Source: Lacrimispora algidixylanolytica
GTDB taxonomy: Bacteria; Bacillota; Clostridia; Lachnospirales; Lachnospiraceae
Assembly (NCBI RefSeq): GCF_003609635.1
Contig: NZ_MCIA01000023.1
Location: 124,001-188,000 of the forward strand
Length of the DNA stretch: 64,000 bases
Reading direction: 5' to 3'
The translations under genes were made by a program, and so were the position numbers. Shown here in pieces: positions 8,936 to 17,069 of the stretch. The number at the start of each line of letters is the position of its first letter. Positions within the stretch are counted from its first letter, which is position 1. The notes under the pieces are model-generated. The model was not told the DNA's origin. It ran no database searches and was given only the letters and a program-made list of their open reading frames with translations.

Positions 8936-9799
8936 CTATGATTCATATCTCCCTTGCTTCTTTCCAGCCTGATATTCCAATATATTTCTGGCTACGATTA
9001 CAGTCACTGCCATGATAACAAGTATCGATGAAACTGCAAATGCGGCAGTAATGGAATCGCTGGAACCCGCAAGATATAAGGCATCTATCTCAAGAGGAAG
9101 TGTAAAGGTCTTTCCTCTGGCCTTTGAAAGAGCATTCACCGCACCGAATTCTCCCAGTGCTCTTGCCGTACATAAGATAACACCATATAGCAATGCCCAT
9201 TTGATATGGGGAAATGTAATCTTGCGGAATATATAAAAGCCACTGGCTCCCATAAGCGCCGCTGCCTCCTCCTCATCCGTTCCCTGAGCGTGAAGCACTG
9301 GAATGATTTCTCTGGATACAAAGGGAAAGGTAACAAATATGGTGGCAAGAACCACACCCGGCAAAGCAAAAACGATTTTGATATCCACCCCAAACAGTTG
9401 ATTGATTTGATTGATATAGGAATTGGCCCATCCAAGCCGACCAAAGGTCATTAAAAATGCCAGACCTGCTATGACTGGAGATATGGAAAATGGAATATCA
9501 ATCAATGCGGCAAGTGTCTGCTTGCCTTTGAATGAAAATTTGGTAATGAGCCAGGCAGCTACGATACCAAAAAAGGTATTAACAAGAACGGCGATCACAG
9601 CCGCTAAAAGCGTCACCATAAGAGCAGATAACGTATATTCCGTATGTAGGGATTTTAAATAGAAAGGTATGCCAAGACTTAGAGAATTGACAATGACAGA
9701 AACGAGAGGCAATACCAACATGATTGCCATAAAAAGAACACTAACTGATATTAGAACCCATTTGATTCCTTGACTCCCACTTTTTCGATTACTTTTCAT
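8936..9799 (-). CDS. cysW: Sulfate ABC transporter permease
   Basis: A 287-residue permease with about six membrane segments and the cytoplasmic EAA-type loop near residues 175-200, the contact point for CysA. It pairs with the CysT-type permease encoded 11 bases upstream to form the channel. Length and order (T before W before A) match sulfate/thiosulfate importers. A GGGGGG-rich ribosome-binding site precedes the ATG. Confidence 0.92.
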   Translation of the reverse strand: MKSNRKSGSQGIKWVLISVSVLFMAIMLVLPLVSVIVNSLSLGIPFYLKSLHTEYTLSALMVTLLAAVIAVLVNTFFGIVAAWLITKFSFKGKQTLAALIDIPFSISPVIAGLAFLMTFGRLGWANSYINQINQLFGVDIKIVFALPGVVLATIFVTFPFVSREIIPVLHAQGTDEEEAAALMGASGFYIFRKITFPHIKWALLYGVILCTARALGEFGAVNALSKARGKTFTLPLEIDALYLAGSSDSITAAFAVSSILVIMAVTVIVARNILEYQAGKKQGRYES

Positions 9800-9810
9800 T
9801 TTGTACCCCC

Positions 9811-10653
9811 CTAAATATAATTCGTACGCCTTGACTGGCAGATCTGGATCATATTAATTAGCAACAATATGAGAAAGGAAATAATAAGCATCACCAGAGC
9901 GATTGCAGTGGCTCCTGCATAATCCACATAATTGAGTTTTTGCATAATTACATAGGAAACTACCTGAGTCTTTTCTTTGGCACTGTTTCCTGAGATATAA
10001 ATTACGCTACCATACTCTCCCATACCCCTGGCAAATGCCAGACCAAAACCAGTCCATAAAGCAGGTTTTAATTCTGGCAATACGACTTTTACAAAGGTCC
10101 TTATCCTTCCAGCCCCTAATATGTAAGCCGCCTCTTCATATTGAGGGTCCAGCTTCTCAAGCACTGGCTGGATGGCACGAACGACAAAGGGAAGACCGAT
10201 AAATACAAGGGCAATGAGAAGTCCTACCTTTGTATAGGAAATCTTTAAACCTAACTGGGCAAGGGGTTTCCCAAGAATCCCCGTATCTGAATAGAGCTTT
10301 GAAAGAGTAATACCAGCCACTGCGGTTGGAAGGGCAAAGGGTAATTCAATGAGTCCATCCATAATGCGTTTCCCGGGAAATTCATACCTAACAAGGACCC
10401 AGGCCAAGATGATTCCAAAGAAACAATTGATTACCGCAGCGATCAGAGAACACAAAATACTTGTTTGAAATGAATTTATAACGTTTTCCTTTGTTATCAA
10501 TTGGATAAATTCTTGTGGCGTAAGTCTCATGGAAAAGACAAGCACTGATAGTAAGGGCAATAAAACAAGGAAAGAAAGCATCAGCAGTGTAATTCCCATG
10601 GTCAGACCAAAGCCGGGAATCACCCGATCTTTTTTTATGTACTTTTTCACCAT
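9811..10653 (-). CDS. cysT: Sulfate ABC transporter permease
   Basis: A 280-residue permease with about six membrane helices and an EAA-type loop (QYEEAAYILGAGRIRTF near residue 172). It forms a heterodimeric channel with CysW. It lies just downstream of the substrate-binding lipoprotein gene, with a CAGGAG site before the ATG. The context with cysA, aprBA and cysDN points to sulfate rather than molybdate, although these permease families are related. Confidence 0.92.
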   Translation of the reverse strand: MVKKYIKKDRVIPGFGLTMGITLLMLSFLVLLPLLSVLVFSMRLTPQEFIQLITKENVINSFQTSILCSLIAAVINCFFGIILAWVLVRYEFPGKRIMDGLIELPFALPTAVAGITLSKLYSDTGILGKPLAQLGLKISYTKVGLLIALVFIGLPFVVRAIQPVLEKLDPQYEEAAYILGAGRIRTFVKVVLPELKPALWTGFGLAFARGMGEYGSVIYISGNSAKEKTQVVSYVIMQKLNYVDYAGATAIALVMLIISFLILLLINMIQICQSRRTNYI

Positions 10654-10674
10654 ATTAAACTCCTGTTAGAATTT

Positions 10675-11700
10675 TTAATTTTCATATATCTCATCAAAAA
10701 TGCCGCCGTCAGCAAAAAATTTCTCATATGCCTCATCCCAACCTCCAAAATCATCAATGGTACATAACTTTGTCTCTAGATTGAACTTATTGGAGAATTC
10801 CTTTAAGATTGCTTGGTTTGAAGGTCTGTAGCCGTATTCTCCAATTAATTTCTGGGCCTCATCGGTATAAAGGTAATCCAGATAATCTTTCGCGGCTTCC
10901 TGAGTGTTGTTTTTGTCGGCATTTTCATCTACTATGGCTACACTGGGTTGGGCTAAGATACTGCTACTAGGAGATACAATTTCATATTTATCTGGATACT
11001 CCTTCATAGCCATAATTGCTTCATTTTCCCAGGCGATTAATACATCTCCCTGACCATTCTCCACAAAGGTGGTAGTGGCGCCTCTTGCCCCTGGATCCAT
11101 GACGGTCACATTGGCATAAAGCTTCTTTAGAAAGTCCTTCATCTGATCCTCATTCTCATGAAACGAATTCCCAGCATAATACCATGCCCCTAAAAAGTTC
11201 CAGCATGCTCCACCGCTGCTTTTGGGATCCGGCGTAATGATGGATACTCCTTCTCGAATCAAATCATCCCAATCCTTAATTCCCTTTTCATTCCCCTTTC
11301 TCACCAGAAAAACTATGGTTGAAGTATAAGGAGCCGAATTATCCTTAAATTCCTTGATCCAGCCTGGCTCAATGAGTCCTGCCTTTTCAATCAAGGTAAT
11401 ATCATGTGCCAGAGCCAGAGTTGCCACATCGGCACCAGCTCCTTCTATGACAGATCTTGCCTGACTGCCAGAACCTCCGTGAGACTGTATGACTTCGATT
11501 TGCTTTCCTGTCTTATTGAGGTAATACGCCTCAAACTTCTGGTTATAAGCAGTATAAAACTCCCTGGTCGGGTCGTAGGACGCATTGGTAATGGTGAGTT
11601 TGCCGTCCGCTTGTTTTACAGTTGGTTTTGCACACGCCATTAGCAAAGACAAGGTACCAAATAGCAGAAATAAAAACACCCATCTTCTTCTCTTCTTCAT
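10675..11700 (-). CDS. Sulfate-binding lipoprotein of the ABC importer
   Basis: The extracellular solute-binding component. The true start is the ATG at 11700, with AAGGAGGG eight bases upstream; a longer reading frame from 11736 lacks a site. The 341-residue product begins with a basic signal sequence and a lipobox ending LLMAC, so it is a lipid-anchored binding protein. The mature part shows the Sbp/CysP pattern, including SHGGSGSQARSVIEGAGADV and PKSSGGACWNFLGAWYYA, which bind the oxyanion. It is the first gene of the sulfate operon. Whether it prefers sulfate or thiosulfate cannot be seen. Confidence 0.93.
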   Translation of the reverse strand: MKKRRRWVFLFLLFGTLSLLMACAKPTVKQADGKLTITNASYDPTREFYTAYNQKFEAYYLNKTGKQIEVIQSHGGSGSQARSVIEGAGADVATLALAHDITLIEKAGLIEPGWIKEFKDNSAPYTSTIVFLVRKGNEKGIKDWDDLIREGVSIITPDPKSSGGACWNFLGAWYYAGNSFHENEDQMKDFLKKLYANVTVMDPGARGATTTFVENGQGDVLIAWENEAIMAMKEYPDKYEIVSPSSSILAQPSVAIVDENADKNNTQEAAKDYLDYLYTDEAQKLIGEYGYRPSNQAILKEFSNKFNLETKLCTIDDFGGWDEAYEKFFADGGIFDEIYEN

Positions 11701-12082
11701 AATCCCTCCTTTTGCTTTCAAACATGCAGTTCTCACATTGCATTTTCATTTTCATATCTACAACAGAAACAGAGTTTACTCCCTTCTTAATATATATTCT
11801 CGGACCACAACATATATACATATTATTTATATATGTTATTAGGGTTTGTGTCAAGTTTTTTTGTGTTAACTTCTTATTTTTTCACAGAGTGTTGTGATCC
11901 TTCGTTTTTTAGTGAGCCATAGCTCTGAATCTAAGTTGATTTCATCTAGGAAAACAACCGGAACTTTTAAATTGTGGTTGACCTGGAAATTGACTCATTA
12001 AAGTTCCTATTTCTTTTCTATATTTCCACACATCTACAGTTTCAACAGAATATGATATAACAAAAATATAAACAGGTTTTTT
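11701..12082. other. Divergent intergenic region between the sulfate operon and superoxide dismutase
   Basis: 382 bases without a supported gene. It holds the sulfate operon promoter (11826-11854), a roughly 120-base leader before the lipoprotein gene, and an inverted repeat GGAACTTT (11960-11967) / AAAGTTCC (12000-12007) with a 32-base spacer. No SAM, T-box or other known riboswitch core could be recognised. A clear -35/-10 pair for the dismutase gene was not found. Confidence 0.5.
11826..11854 (-). promoter_or_regulatory. Strong promoter of the sulfate operon
   Basis: Minus strand: perfect TTGACA (11849-11854), 17-base spacer, TATAAA (11826-11831). The predicted transcript starts near 11819 and has a leader of about 120 bases. 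Confidence 0.8.
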
Positions 12083-12718
12083 ATGAACGAGCATTATCCA
12101 TTTGTAAATCCTCCGCTCCCTTATGCCTATAACGCTCTGGAGCCATTTATTGATACAAAAACCATGTGTCTGCATCATGACAGACATTTACAAACTTATG
12201 TAGATAACTTAAATGAAACATTAAAGGGCTGGGATGATCTTCAAGACTGGTCATTAGAGAAACTGATTTTAAATGCAGACTGTCTTCCAGAAGTCATTCG
12301 GCAATCCATAAAGAACAATGGAGGTGGCGTTTATAATCATATTTTCTACTTTAATGGAATGTCTGACCTTCGTTCCAGAAACAATGCCGGAATGCTTTTT
12401 TCTGCAATATTAGATGATTTTGGTTCCATTGATTCATTTTTTCAGGAATTTAAAGACAAAGCATTATCTGTGTTTGGATCTGGCTATGCATGGCTTGTTC
12501 TAGACCGTAATCATGGACTTAAGCTGGTGACTTCAGCGAACCAAGATACGCCCATTGTCAAAAATCTCTGCCCCATTGCGACTATTGATGTATGGGAACA
12601 TGCATATTATCTGAAACATTATAACCAAAGGGCTGCCTACATTGAAGACTGGTTTCAGGTGGTGGACTGGTGCTATGCCAATAAACTCTATCGAAACTAT
12701 ATATCAGGGTGTGAATAA
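12083..12718 (+). CDS. Superoxide dismutase, Fe/Mn family
   Basis: Dismutates superoxide in the cytoplasm. The N-terminal helical domain begins with the typical LPYAYNALEP motif. The four metal ligands are recognisable: His31 (in LHHDRH), His86 (NHIFY), Asp169 and His173 (DVWEHAYY). At 211 residues the size is normal. The start ATG lacks a strong ribosome-binding site, only a weak ACAGG. The gene stands alone, divergent from the sulfate operon. Metal choice (Fe, Mn or cambialistic) cannot be fixed from these residues. Confidence 0.95.
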   Translation: MNEHYPFVNPPLPYAYNALEPFIDTKTMCLHHDRHLQTYVDNLNETLKGWDDLQDWSLEKLILNADCLPEVIRQSIKNNGGGVYNHIFYFNGMSDLRSRNNAGMLFSAILDDFGSIDSFFQEFKDKALSVFGSGYAWLVLDRNHGLKLVTSANQDTPIVKNLCPIATIDVWEHAYYLKHYNQRAAYIEDWFQVVDWCYANKLYRNYISGCE

Positions 12719-12722
12719 GCAC

Positions 12723-12752
12723 AAAAAAGAGGAGCCTTTCTAAGAAGGCTCC
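12723..12752 (-). terminator. Terminator of the small gene at 12771-13073
   Basis: Stem GGAGCCTT/AAGGCTCC (12731-12752) with a 6-base loop, followed on the minus strand by TCTTTTTTG. On the plus strand the hairpin lacks a T-run, so it may end dismutase transcription only weakly. Confidence 0.65.
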
Positions 12753-12770
12753 CCTATAAAAGCGACAGCA

Positions 12771-13073
12771 TTACTCTTCGCTGTCCACATCCATAAGTAT
12801 TTCCAAAATTTTAATTGCTTTTTCATAACTAATCTGCTTTACATTACGCATCTTGTGCATTACCATTTTTGTTACATGTTCCTTTGACCCATTAACATCA
12901 CTTTCGGTTGACATGATATGCACCGTGTTATCATTTAAATCAATGGTCTCATTGATGTAATAACAGGAATCATTGGACAACTTCACATAATCTTCTGTAG
13001 CCTCTGCTACGTGAAAGCATTTTTGTTTATTCTCATCATATACCATTATTTTATCTCCAGAATTTAAAACCAT
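12771..13073 (-). CDS. Hypothetical small protein
   Basis: About 100 residues; family not recognised. I place the start at the ATG at 13073, since GTGGAGG lies five bases upstream, rather than the GTG four codons earlier. The first 45 residues look like a small beta-rich fold (SGDKIMVYDENKQKCFHVAE), and the C-terminal 30 residues are helical and acidic at the end (MDVDSEE). There is no signal peptide or membrane helix. It has its own terminator on the left and no co-directional neighbour close by. Confidence 0.6.
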   Translation of the reverse strand: MVLNSGDKIMVYDENKQKCFHVAEATEDYVKLSNDSCYYINETIDLNDNTVHIMSTESDVNGSKEHVTKMVMHKMRNVKQISYEKAIKILEILMDVDSEE

Positions 13074-13290
13074 AGCAACCTCCACAAATATTATATAGAT
13101 AACAATTACTATTATTAATATATCACACCCTAGAAAAAAACAAAAGTTTTTTTTCTAATACCAAACGATCCTATAACACATAAAATTTAAGGAGCAAACT
13201 TTAATTACCAAATTTATCCATAATTATATTATCAATAAACCTTAAATAAAACAACAAAATTATGAGTATTATTTGATAAAATAACAAATT

Positions 13291-13336
13291 AAAAAAATCC
13301 AGGATTATGAGAATTATTTACTCATTCCTGGATTTT
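13291..13336 (-). terminator. Terminator after the YczE-like gene
   Basis: AAATCCAGGA (13295-13304) pairs with TCCTGGATTT (13326-13335), with a further TGAG/CTCA pairing inside. On the minus strand it is followed by a run of seven T. The plus-strand copy also ends in TTTTATT. The rest of 13074-13290 is AT-rich and I see nothing in it. Confidence 0.75.
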
Positions 13337-13378
13337 ATTCTATATTCAATATCTTAAACTAAAATCAAAAAAAGCAGC

Positions 13379-14002
13379 TTATTCATTGATCGGATTATTC
13401 GTATGAGTTTGCTTTCTAAGCTTGTTCATCGTATTAAGGGTAAACTGTATGATTGGACCATAGGACAACGTTGCAATTAGAGTACCAAGCCCAATACTTC
13501 CCCCTAATAAGGTTCCTATTGCGACCAGGCAAATATCCATTGTGATTCTTACAAAACGGACTTCTTTTTTAAGCTTATCAGCCGCAAACATCATCCAGGC
13601 ATCAAAACCACCCTCTCCTAATCCAGCCGAAACATATATTCCAATTCCAATACTCACTAAGAGTATTCCAATGATTAACATGATAATTCTTAAAGTGAAA
13701 TTTTCGTTTAATTGGTTCACAATTGGCATAAAAAAATTAGCAGAAGCGCCTACTAATACCCCATTGGCTACAGAACCTATTCCCACTCGTTTTTTATCTA
13801 TGAAAAACAGTATTACTATGATGGATACAACCACGAGCTGGGATGCCGTACCTAACGGAACACCAAGAAGCTTTCCCATTCCTTCGTTAAATAAAGACAG
13901 TGCGTCTAAACCAAATTTGGACTTTGCTTCGAAAGCGATACCGCCCCCCATAATAATAGATCCTGCTATCACCAGAAATAAATCCCACATTCGTTTTGTC
14001 AT
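13379..14002 (-). CDS. YczE/YitT-like multi-pass membrane protein
   Basis: A 207-residue protein with about five or six membrane segments. Its Gly-rich loops (FEAKSKFGLDALSLFNEGM and SAGLGEGGFDAWMMF) are typical of the YczE-like family. Function in this family is poorly defined; some members affect lipopeptide production or transport. The start is taken at 14002 because AAGGAG lies seven bases upstream; an in-frame ATG at 14044 has no good site. It is read in the same direction as the EFR1 gene upstream, with a 170-base gap. Confidence 0.75.
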   Translation of the reverse strand: MTKRMWDLFLVIAGSIIMGGGIAFEAKSKFGLDALSLFNEGMGKLLGVPLGTASQLVVVSIIVILFFIDKKRVGIGSVANGVLVGASANFFMPIVNQLNENFTLRIIMLIIGILLVSIGIGIYVSAGLGEGGFDAWMMFAADKLKKEVRFVRITMDICLVAIGTLLGGSIGLGTLIATLSYGPIIQFTLNTMNKLRKQTHTNNPINE

Positions 14003-14176
14003 TTCTTTCTCCTTTATCAGAATTCTTTCCAGTAGCCCATTCACTTTTCATCTAGAAATAGTCTAGTCCAAACGACATCTTTCTATATGATACTATAAAA
14101 AGTTAAGAAAGAAAAGAAGATTTCACGGGAGAATAAAGCGGTTTAACTTGCATTAGAAAAGGCATTACTGAGGGCA

Positions 14177-14941
14177 TTACTTCACCTGACAATTGGCATT
14201 TATGATTTCCTTTAATTGTATATTAGGGTTTATAAATCTAGCTTTACTTTTCTCGGATTTTAAATGCATGGCATTTTGAGGACAATGGTGGATACAAGAG
14301 AGGCAGGCTTCGCAATGATGAGAAAACTCCGGTGTTTTAGTCACACTGATATTATTTGCTGGGCAGACCTGTTCACATACCCGACAGCCATTGCAGCTAT
14401 CGTTAACTTTGATCTGTTTATAGGCAAAATTTTTACTAACGTTGTCGGCTATCTTGTGAACATATTTTGATAAAACATCTGATGCGACGCCTTTCCGAAT
14501 AAGCTGATTCTTTCTTGCACTAATATCCTTTTCAATTTGTACAATCTTTTTCTCAATTTCATCTGAACTCTTGTTTTTGATTTCACTTTCCATCTCAAAA
14601 GCGGGCAAGAAATTATCTACCATCATGATCTCGTTGGTATAGTTAAAATGAATTCCTGATTTGGCTGCGATTTCTTCCATATTGTGTAGCCCGGAAGCTG
14701 ATTTCCCTCCATAAGTCATAATTGCAAAAAAATAATTGGATTTAAATTTGGATTTTTTTATATAGTTGCTGATCATCTTAGCCATACCAAAACCATAACA
14801 GGGGAACACAAAACCGATTGCTTCATCCTCAAATTCATACCTACCTTCTTTTATCATCTGAGGAATTGAATATACTTCTGCTCCAATTCGTTTCGCAACA
14901 TATAAGCTATTTCCGGTTCCAGTAAAATAAAAGATTTTCAT
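14177..14941 (-). CDS. EFR1-type flavodoxin-ferredoxin fusion
   Basis: A 254-residue redox protein. The N-terminal flavodoxin-like domain (about 1-150) has the FMN-phosphate loop FTGTGNS near residue 6. The C-terminal bacterial ferredoxin domain has two clusters, CNGCRVCEQVCP and CEACLSCIHHCP. Proteins of this EFR1 architecture are common in clostridia as electron carriers of unknown partner. The start at 14941 follows AAGGAG. It is divergent from the TetR gene at 15153, so that regulator probably controls it. Confidence 0.85.
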   Translation of the reverse strand: MKIFYFTGTGNSLYVAKRIGAEVYSIPQMIKEGRYEFEDEAIGFVFPCYGFGMAKMISNYIKKSKFKSNYFFAIMTYGGKSASGLHNMEEIAAKSGIHFNYTNEIMMVDNFLPAFEMESEIKNKSSDEIEKKIVQIEKDISARKNQLIRKGVASDVLSKYVHKIADNVSKNFAYKQIKVNDSCNGCRVCEQVCPANNISVTKTPEFSHHCEACLSCIHHCPQNAMHLKSEKSKARFINPNIQLKEIINANCQVK

Positions 14942-15020
14942 ACTTGATTTCTCCTTACAATTCATTTATTTTTAACTTATATCTCTTTCATACGAGGCAC
15001 AGTGACCATTAAGACACTTG

Positions 15021-15049
15021 TTGATTTTCCAACATTTATTCAGTATAAT
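15021..15049 (+). promoter_or_regulatory. Promoter of the TetR gene at 15153, with nearby dyads
   Basis: TTGATT (15021-15026), 17-base spacer, TATAAT (15044-15049). A TGTTG...CAACA dyad (15019-15034) overlaps the -35, and a second related dyad TTTGTTTGATAATCAACAAA lies at 15097-15116 in the leader. These are plausible operators for autoregulation and for the divergent EFR1 gene. Confidence 0.6.
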
Positions 15050-15152
15050 AATACTATCAATGTAGGAATTAAAATTCAATGGTTAAAGTAAGTGCATTTG
15101 TTTGATAATCAACAAAACACACTTTGATGTTGAACAAATATAGGAGAACTTT

Positions 15153-15707
15153 ATGGATAGACGTGTTGAAAAATCGAAGAATGCTATTATGGAAGCATTA
15201 ATTGAGCTGATGAAAGAAAAAGATTTTGATAAAATTACAGTCAATGAAATCGCTGAATTGGCAAATGTTAATCGTGGTACAATCTATTTGCATTTTGAGG
15301 ATAAATTTGATCTACTAAATTATTGTATTAAAACTCATTTAGATCAGCTATTTAAACAATGTACCCTGGGAGATGATACCAGTCAAAGTTCTCCTAAAAG
15401 TGGCATGCTTCAAATCTGTAACTATTTGAAACAGAATATTTATTTCTATCAATTGTTATTAAAAAAAAGAGGAACACCCGCTTTCAGAGATCAGCTCCTT
15501 CATCGGATTCAGGAAATGCTTCAAGAACAGCTTAACAAAAGTGGGATCTACCAAGATACAAATAATGAAATTCTGATACAGTTTATCTCATCTGCTACGG
15601 TTGGAGTTTTAGAATGGTGGATTATAAATTCCATGCCCTCTTCCGCTGATGAAACGGTGGATCAATTATGGGAGCTCTTTGAAAAGATCCAGGTGGTTGG
15701 TTCGTAA
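15153..15707 (+). CDS. TetR/AcrR family transcriptional regulator
   Basis: A 184-residue repressor-type protein. The N-terminal helix-turn-helix is clear (ITVNEIAELANVNRGTIYLH, residues 30-49), followed by the usual FEDKFDLL segment and an all-helical ligand domain ending in a C-terminal region found in many clostridial members. It is divergent from the EFR1 gene, and the two dyads upstream are likely binding sites. The ligand is unknown. A TAGGAG site precedes the ATG. Confidence 0.9.
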   Translation: MDRRVEKSKNAIMEALIELMKEKDFDKITVNEIAELANVNRGTIYLHFEDKFDLLNYCIKTHLDQLFKQCTLGDDTSQSSPKSGMLQICNYLKQNIYFYQLLLKKRGTPAFRDQLLHRIQEMLQEQLNKSGIYQDTNNEILIQFISSATVGVLEWWIINSMPSSADETVDQLWELFEKIQVVGS

Positions 15708-15793
15708 GAGAGAAAGAAAGCCGTCACATGTTCGAGACGGCCCCCAGCCAGTTTATAATTCAACCTTGTCAAGTGATGAAGTAACGTTACTTC

Positions 15794-16234
15794 TTATTTT
15801 ATTGCGATGAAAATATCAATATCACAGTCGTTAATATCATCGTTACGATATTCTTCAAAATCTCCTGTAAAGCTTCTGTCTAAATCCATCTGCCAAATCT
15901 CTCCCCAAGCCTTTGCAACTGCCTTTTCCATATGTCCACGCACCGAGAATCTTGCATATTTACCAGCGGGAATTATTTTAATGGTCAAATCAGGGTTTTC
16001 TGCCCTGGATACCTCATTGCCCACTGTAACGCAGTATTGATCGGAAGTATAATCAGAATAAAGCCCTATGGCATATTTGTTCGATTTATTCTTTATTATG
16101 GAATTGACGCCACCTTGGTAAAAATCGTTCCAAAGTCCACCTATGATTGTTCCCATGTCAGGATCATTATTTCCTGTCATTGCACTTAACCCAACAATGA
16201 CTTTTTCTTCTAATAGCACAACTTTATACTCCAT
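15794..16234 (-). CDS. GyrI-like small-molecule-binding domain protein
   Basis: A 146-residue stand-alone effector-binding domain of the AraC-effector/GyrI-like family. The pattern IIPAGKYARFSVRGHMEKAVAKAWGEIW is cut here to its key elements: the beta strand ending in ARF, then the helix with AWGEIW. Such domains bind drugs or other small amphipathic molecules. It follows a TetR gene on the same strand, and a perfect 12-bp inverted repeat lies at its start. AAGGAGG precedes the ATG. Confidence 0.8.
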   Translation of the reverse strand: MEYKVVLLEEKVIVGLSAMTGNNDPDMGTIIGGLWNDFYQGGVNSIIKNKSNKYAIGLYSDYTSDQYCVTVGNEVSRAENPDLTIKIIPAGKYARFSVRGHMEKAVAKAWGEIWQMDLDRSFTGDFEEYRNDDINDCDIDIFIAIK

Positions 16235-16247
16235 TTTAAAAGCCTCC

Positions 16248-16280
16248 TTATCTTTGATATGCTTATATTATCAAAGATAA
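16248..16280 (-). promoter_or_regulatory. Perfect 12-bp inverted repeat at the GyrI-like gene start
   Basis: TTATCTTTGATA (16248-16259) and TATCAAAGATAA (16269-16280) are perfect mirror arms around a 9-base spacer. One arm abuts the AGGAGG of the gene at 16234. It may be an operator for the neighbouring TetR regulator or an RNA hairpin that limits translation. Confidence 0.55.
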
Positions 16281-16338
16281 AATGACAACTATATGTCATA
16301 TTATAAAGATCAATTTCGTTCCTATGTAACTTTCCTAC

Positions 16339-16917
16339 TCAGATTCCGGCAGTCTTACTTGGTCCTATTACCAGTAACTGAACCAACTGCTCTGCCACAA
16401 AATTCGACGAATATTTCATATCACTATTTAGCCACCATCGGATCGCCGACATATAAAGTGATGCAGTCAGTTCTAAGAATAAGTCTCTTGAAATCAAAAT
16501 ATCTCCAGGGAAACATTTGTCAAGTTTTTCAATCAGAGCATGCTCCAATGTTCTACTTACCTCGGACATTTCTTTATCATTTAAAATCACTTTATAAAGC
16601 AAAGCATCTTTCTCAATCGTTTTAAAAATTGAGTTTATATTTTGTACAAAACTATCGTATTCCAACTTACCGTCTATAATATGTGCTTCCGGAGCCACTA
16701 ACTGCAATATATTTTGTATTGCTTCCTCTGTTGTTTTTTGCATCAAATCAAATTTATCAGTGTAATGAAGGTAGAATGTGGAACGATTAATCATTGCCAT
16801 ATCTGCTATATTATTAATTGTGATTCCATTAAACCCCTTCCCATCTAATAGTTTAATAAAAGCTTCTCTTATTAGCTTGCGTGTCTTCCTTATCCTTAGA
16901 TCATTTTCATTCGACAT
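16339..16917 (-). CDS. TetR/AcrR family transcriptional regulator
   Basis: About 192 residues. The N-terminal helix-turn-helix is recognisable (ITINNIADMAMINRSTFYLH, near residues 32-51), followed by YTDKFDLM and a helical C-terminal domain. I start at the ATG at 16917, seven bases after AGGTGG; the ATG two codons upstream is too close to it. It is divergent from the alpha/beta hydrolase gene at 17070 and upstream of the GyrI-like gene, so either could be its target. Confidence 0.88.
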   Translation of the reverse strand: MSNENDLRIRKTRKLIREAFIKLLDGKGFNGITINNIADMAMINRSTFYLHYTDKFDLMQKTTEEAIQNILQLVAPEAHIIDGKLEYDSFVQNINSIFKTIEKDALLYKVILNDKEMSEVSRTLEHALIEKLDKCFPGDILISRDLFLELTASLYMSAIRWWLNSDMKYSSNFVAEQLVQLLVIGPSKTAGI

Positions 16918-17069
16918 TTTCATTCCACCTATCTATTATATGGTAGATCATCGACAGTTATAGTAACTACGTTGTATAAGCTGCGATTTCTATTTTATCG
17001 GTCATTGAACATAAAATCTGGCTCCATTATACTACTTCTTGTAAGAACAAGAAAGGAGTTTTAAATAAG

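Noticed and set aside
11543-11854. A frame overlapping the sulfate-binding lipoprotein start, with a Met/Cys-rich beginning (MKMKMQCENCMF)
   Set aside because: A cysteine-sensing leader was considered, but there is no ribosome-binding site before its ATG and the frame runs on for about 70 codons inside the lipoprotein gene.
15721-15752. Hairpin GCCGTC/GACGGC after the TetR gene as a terminator
   Set aside because: The stem is only six base pairs and neither strand has a proper T-run after it, so I do not call it.
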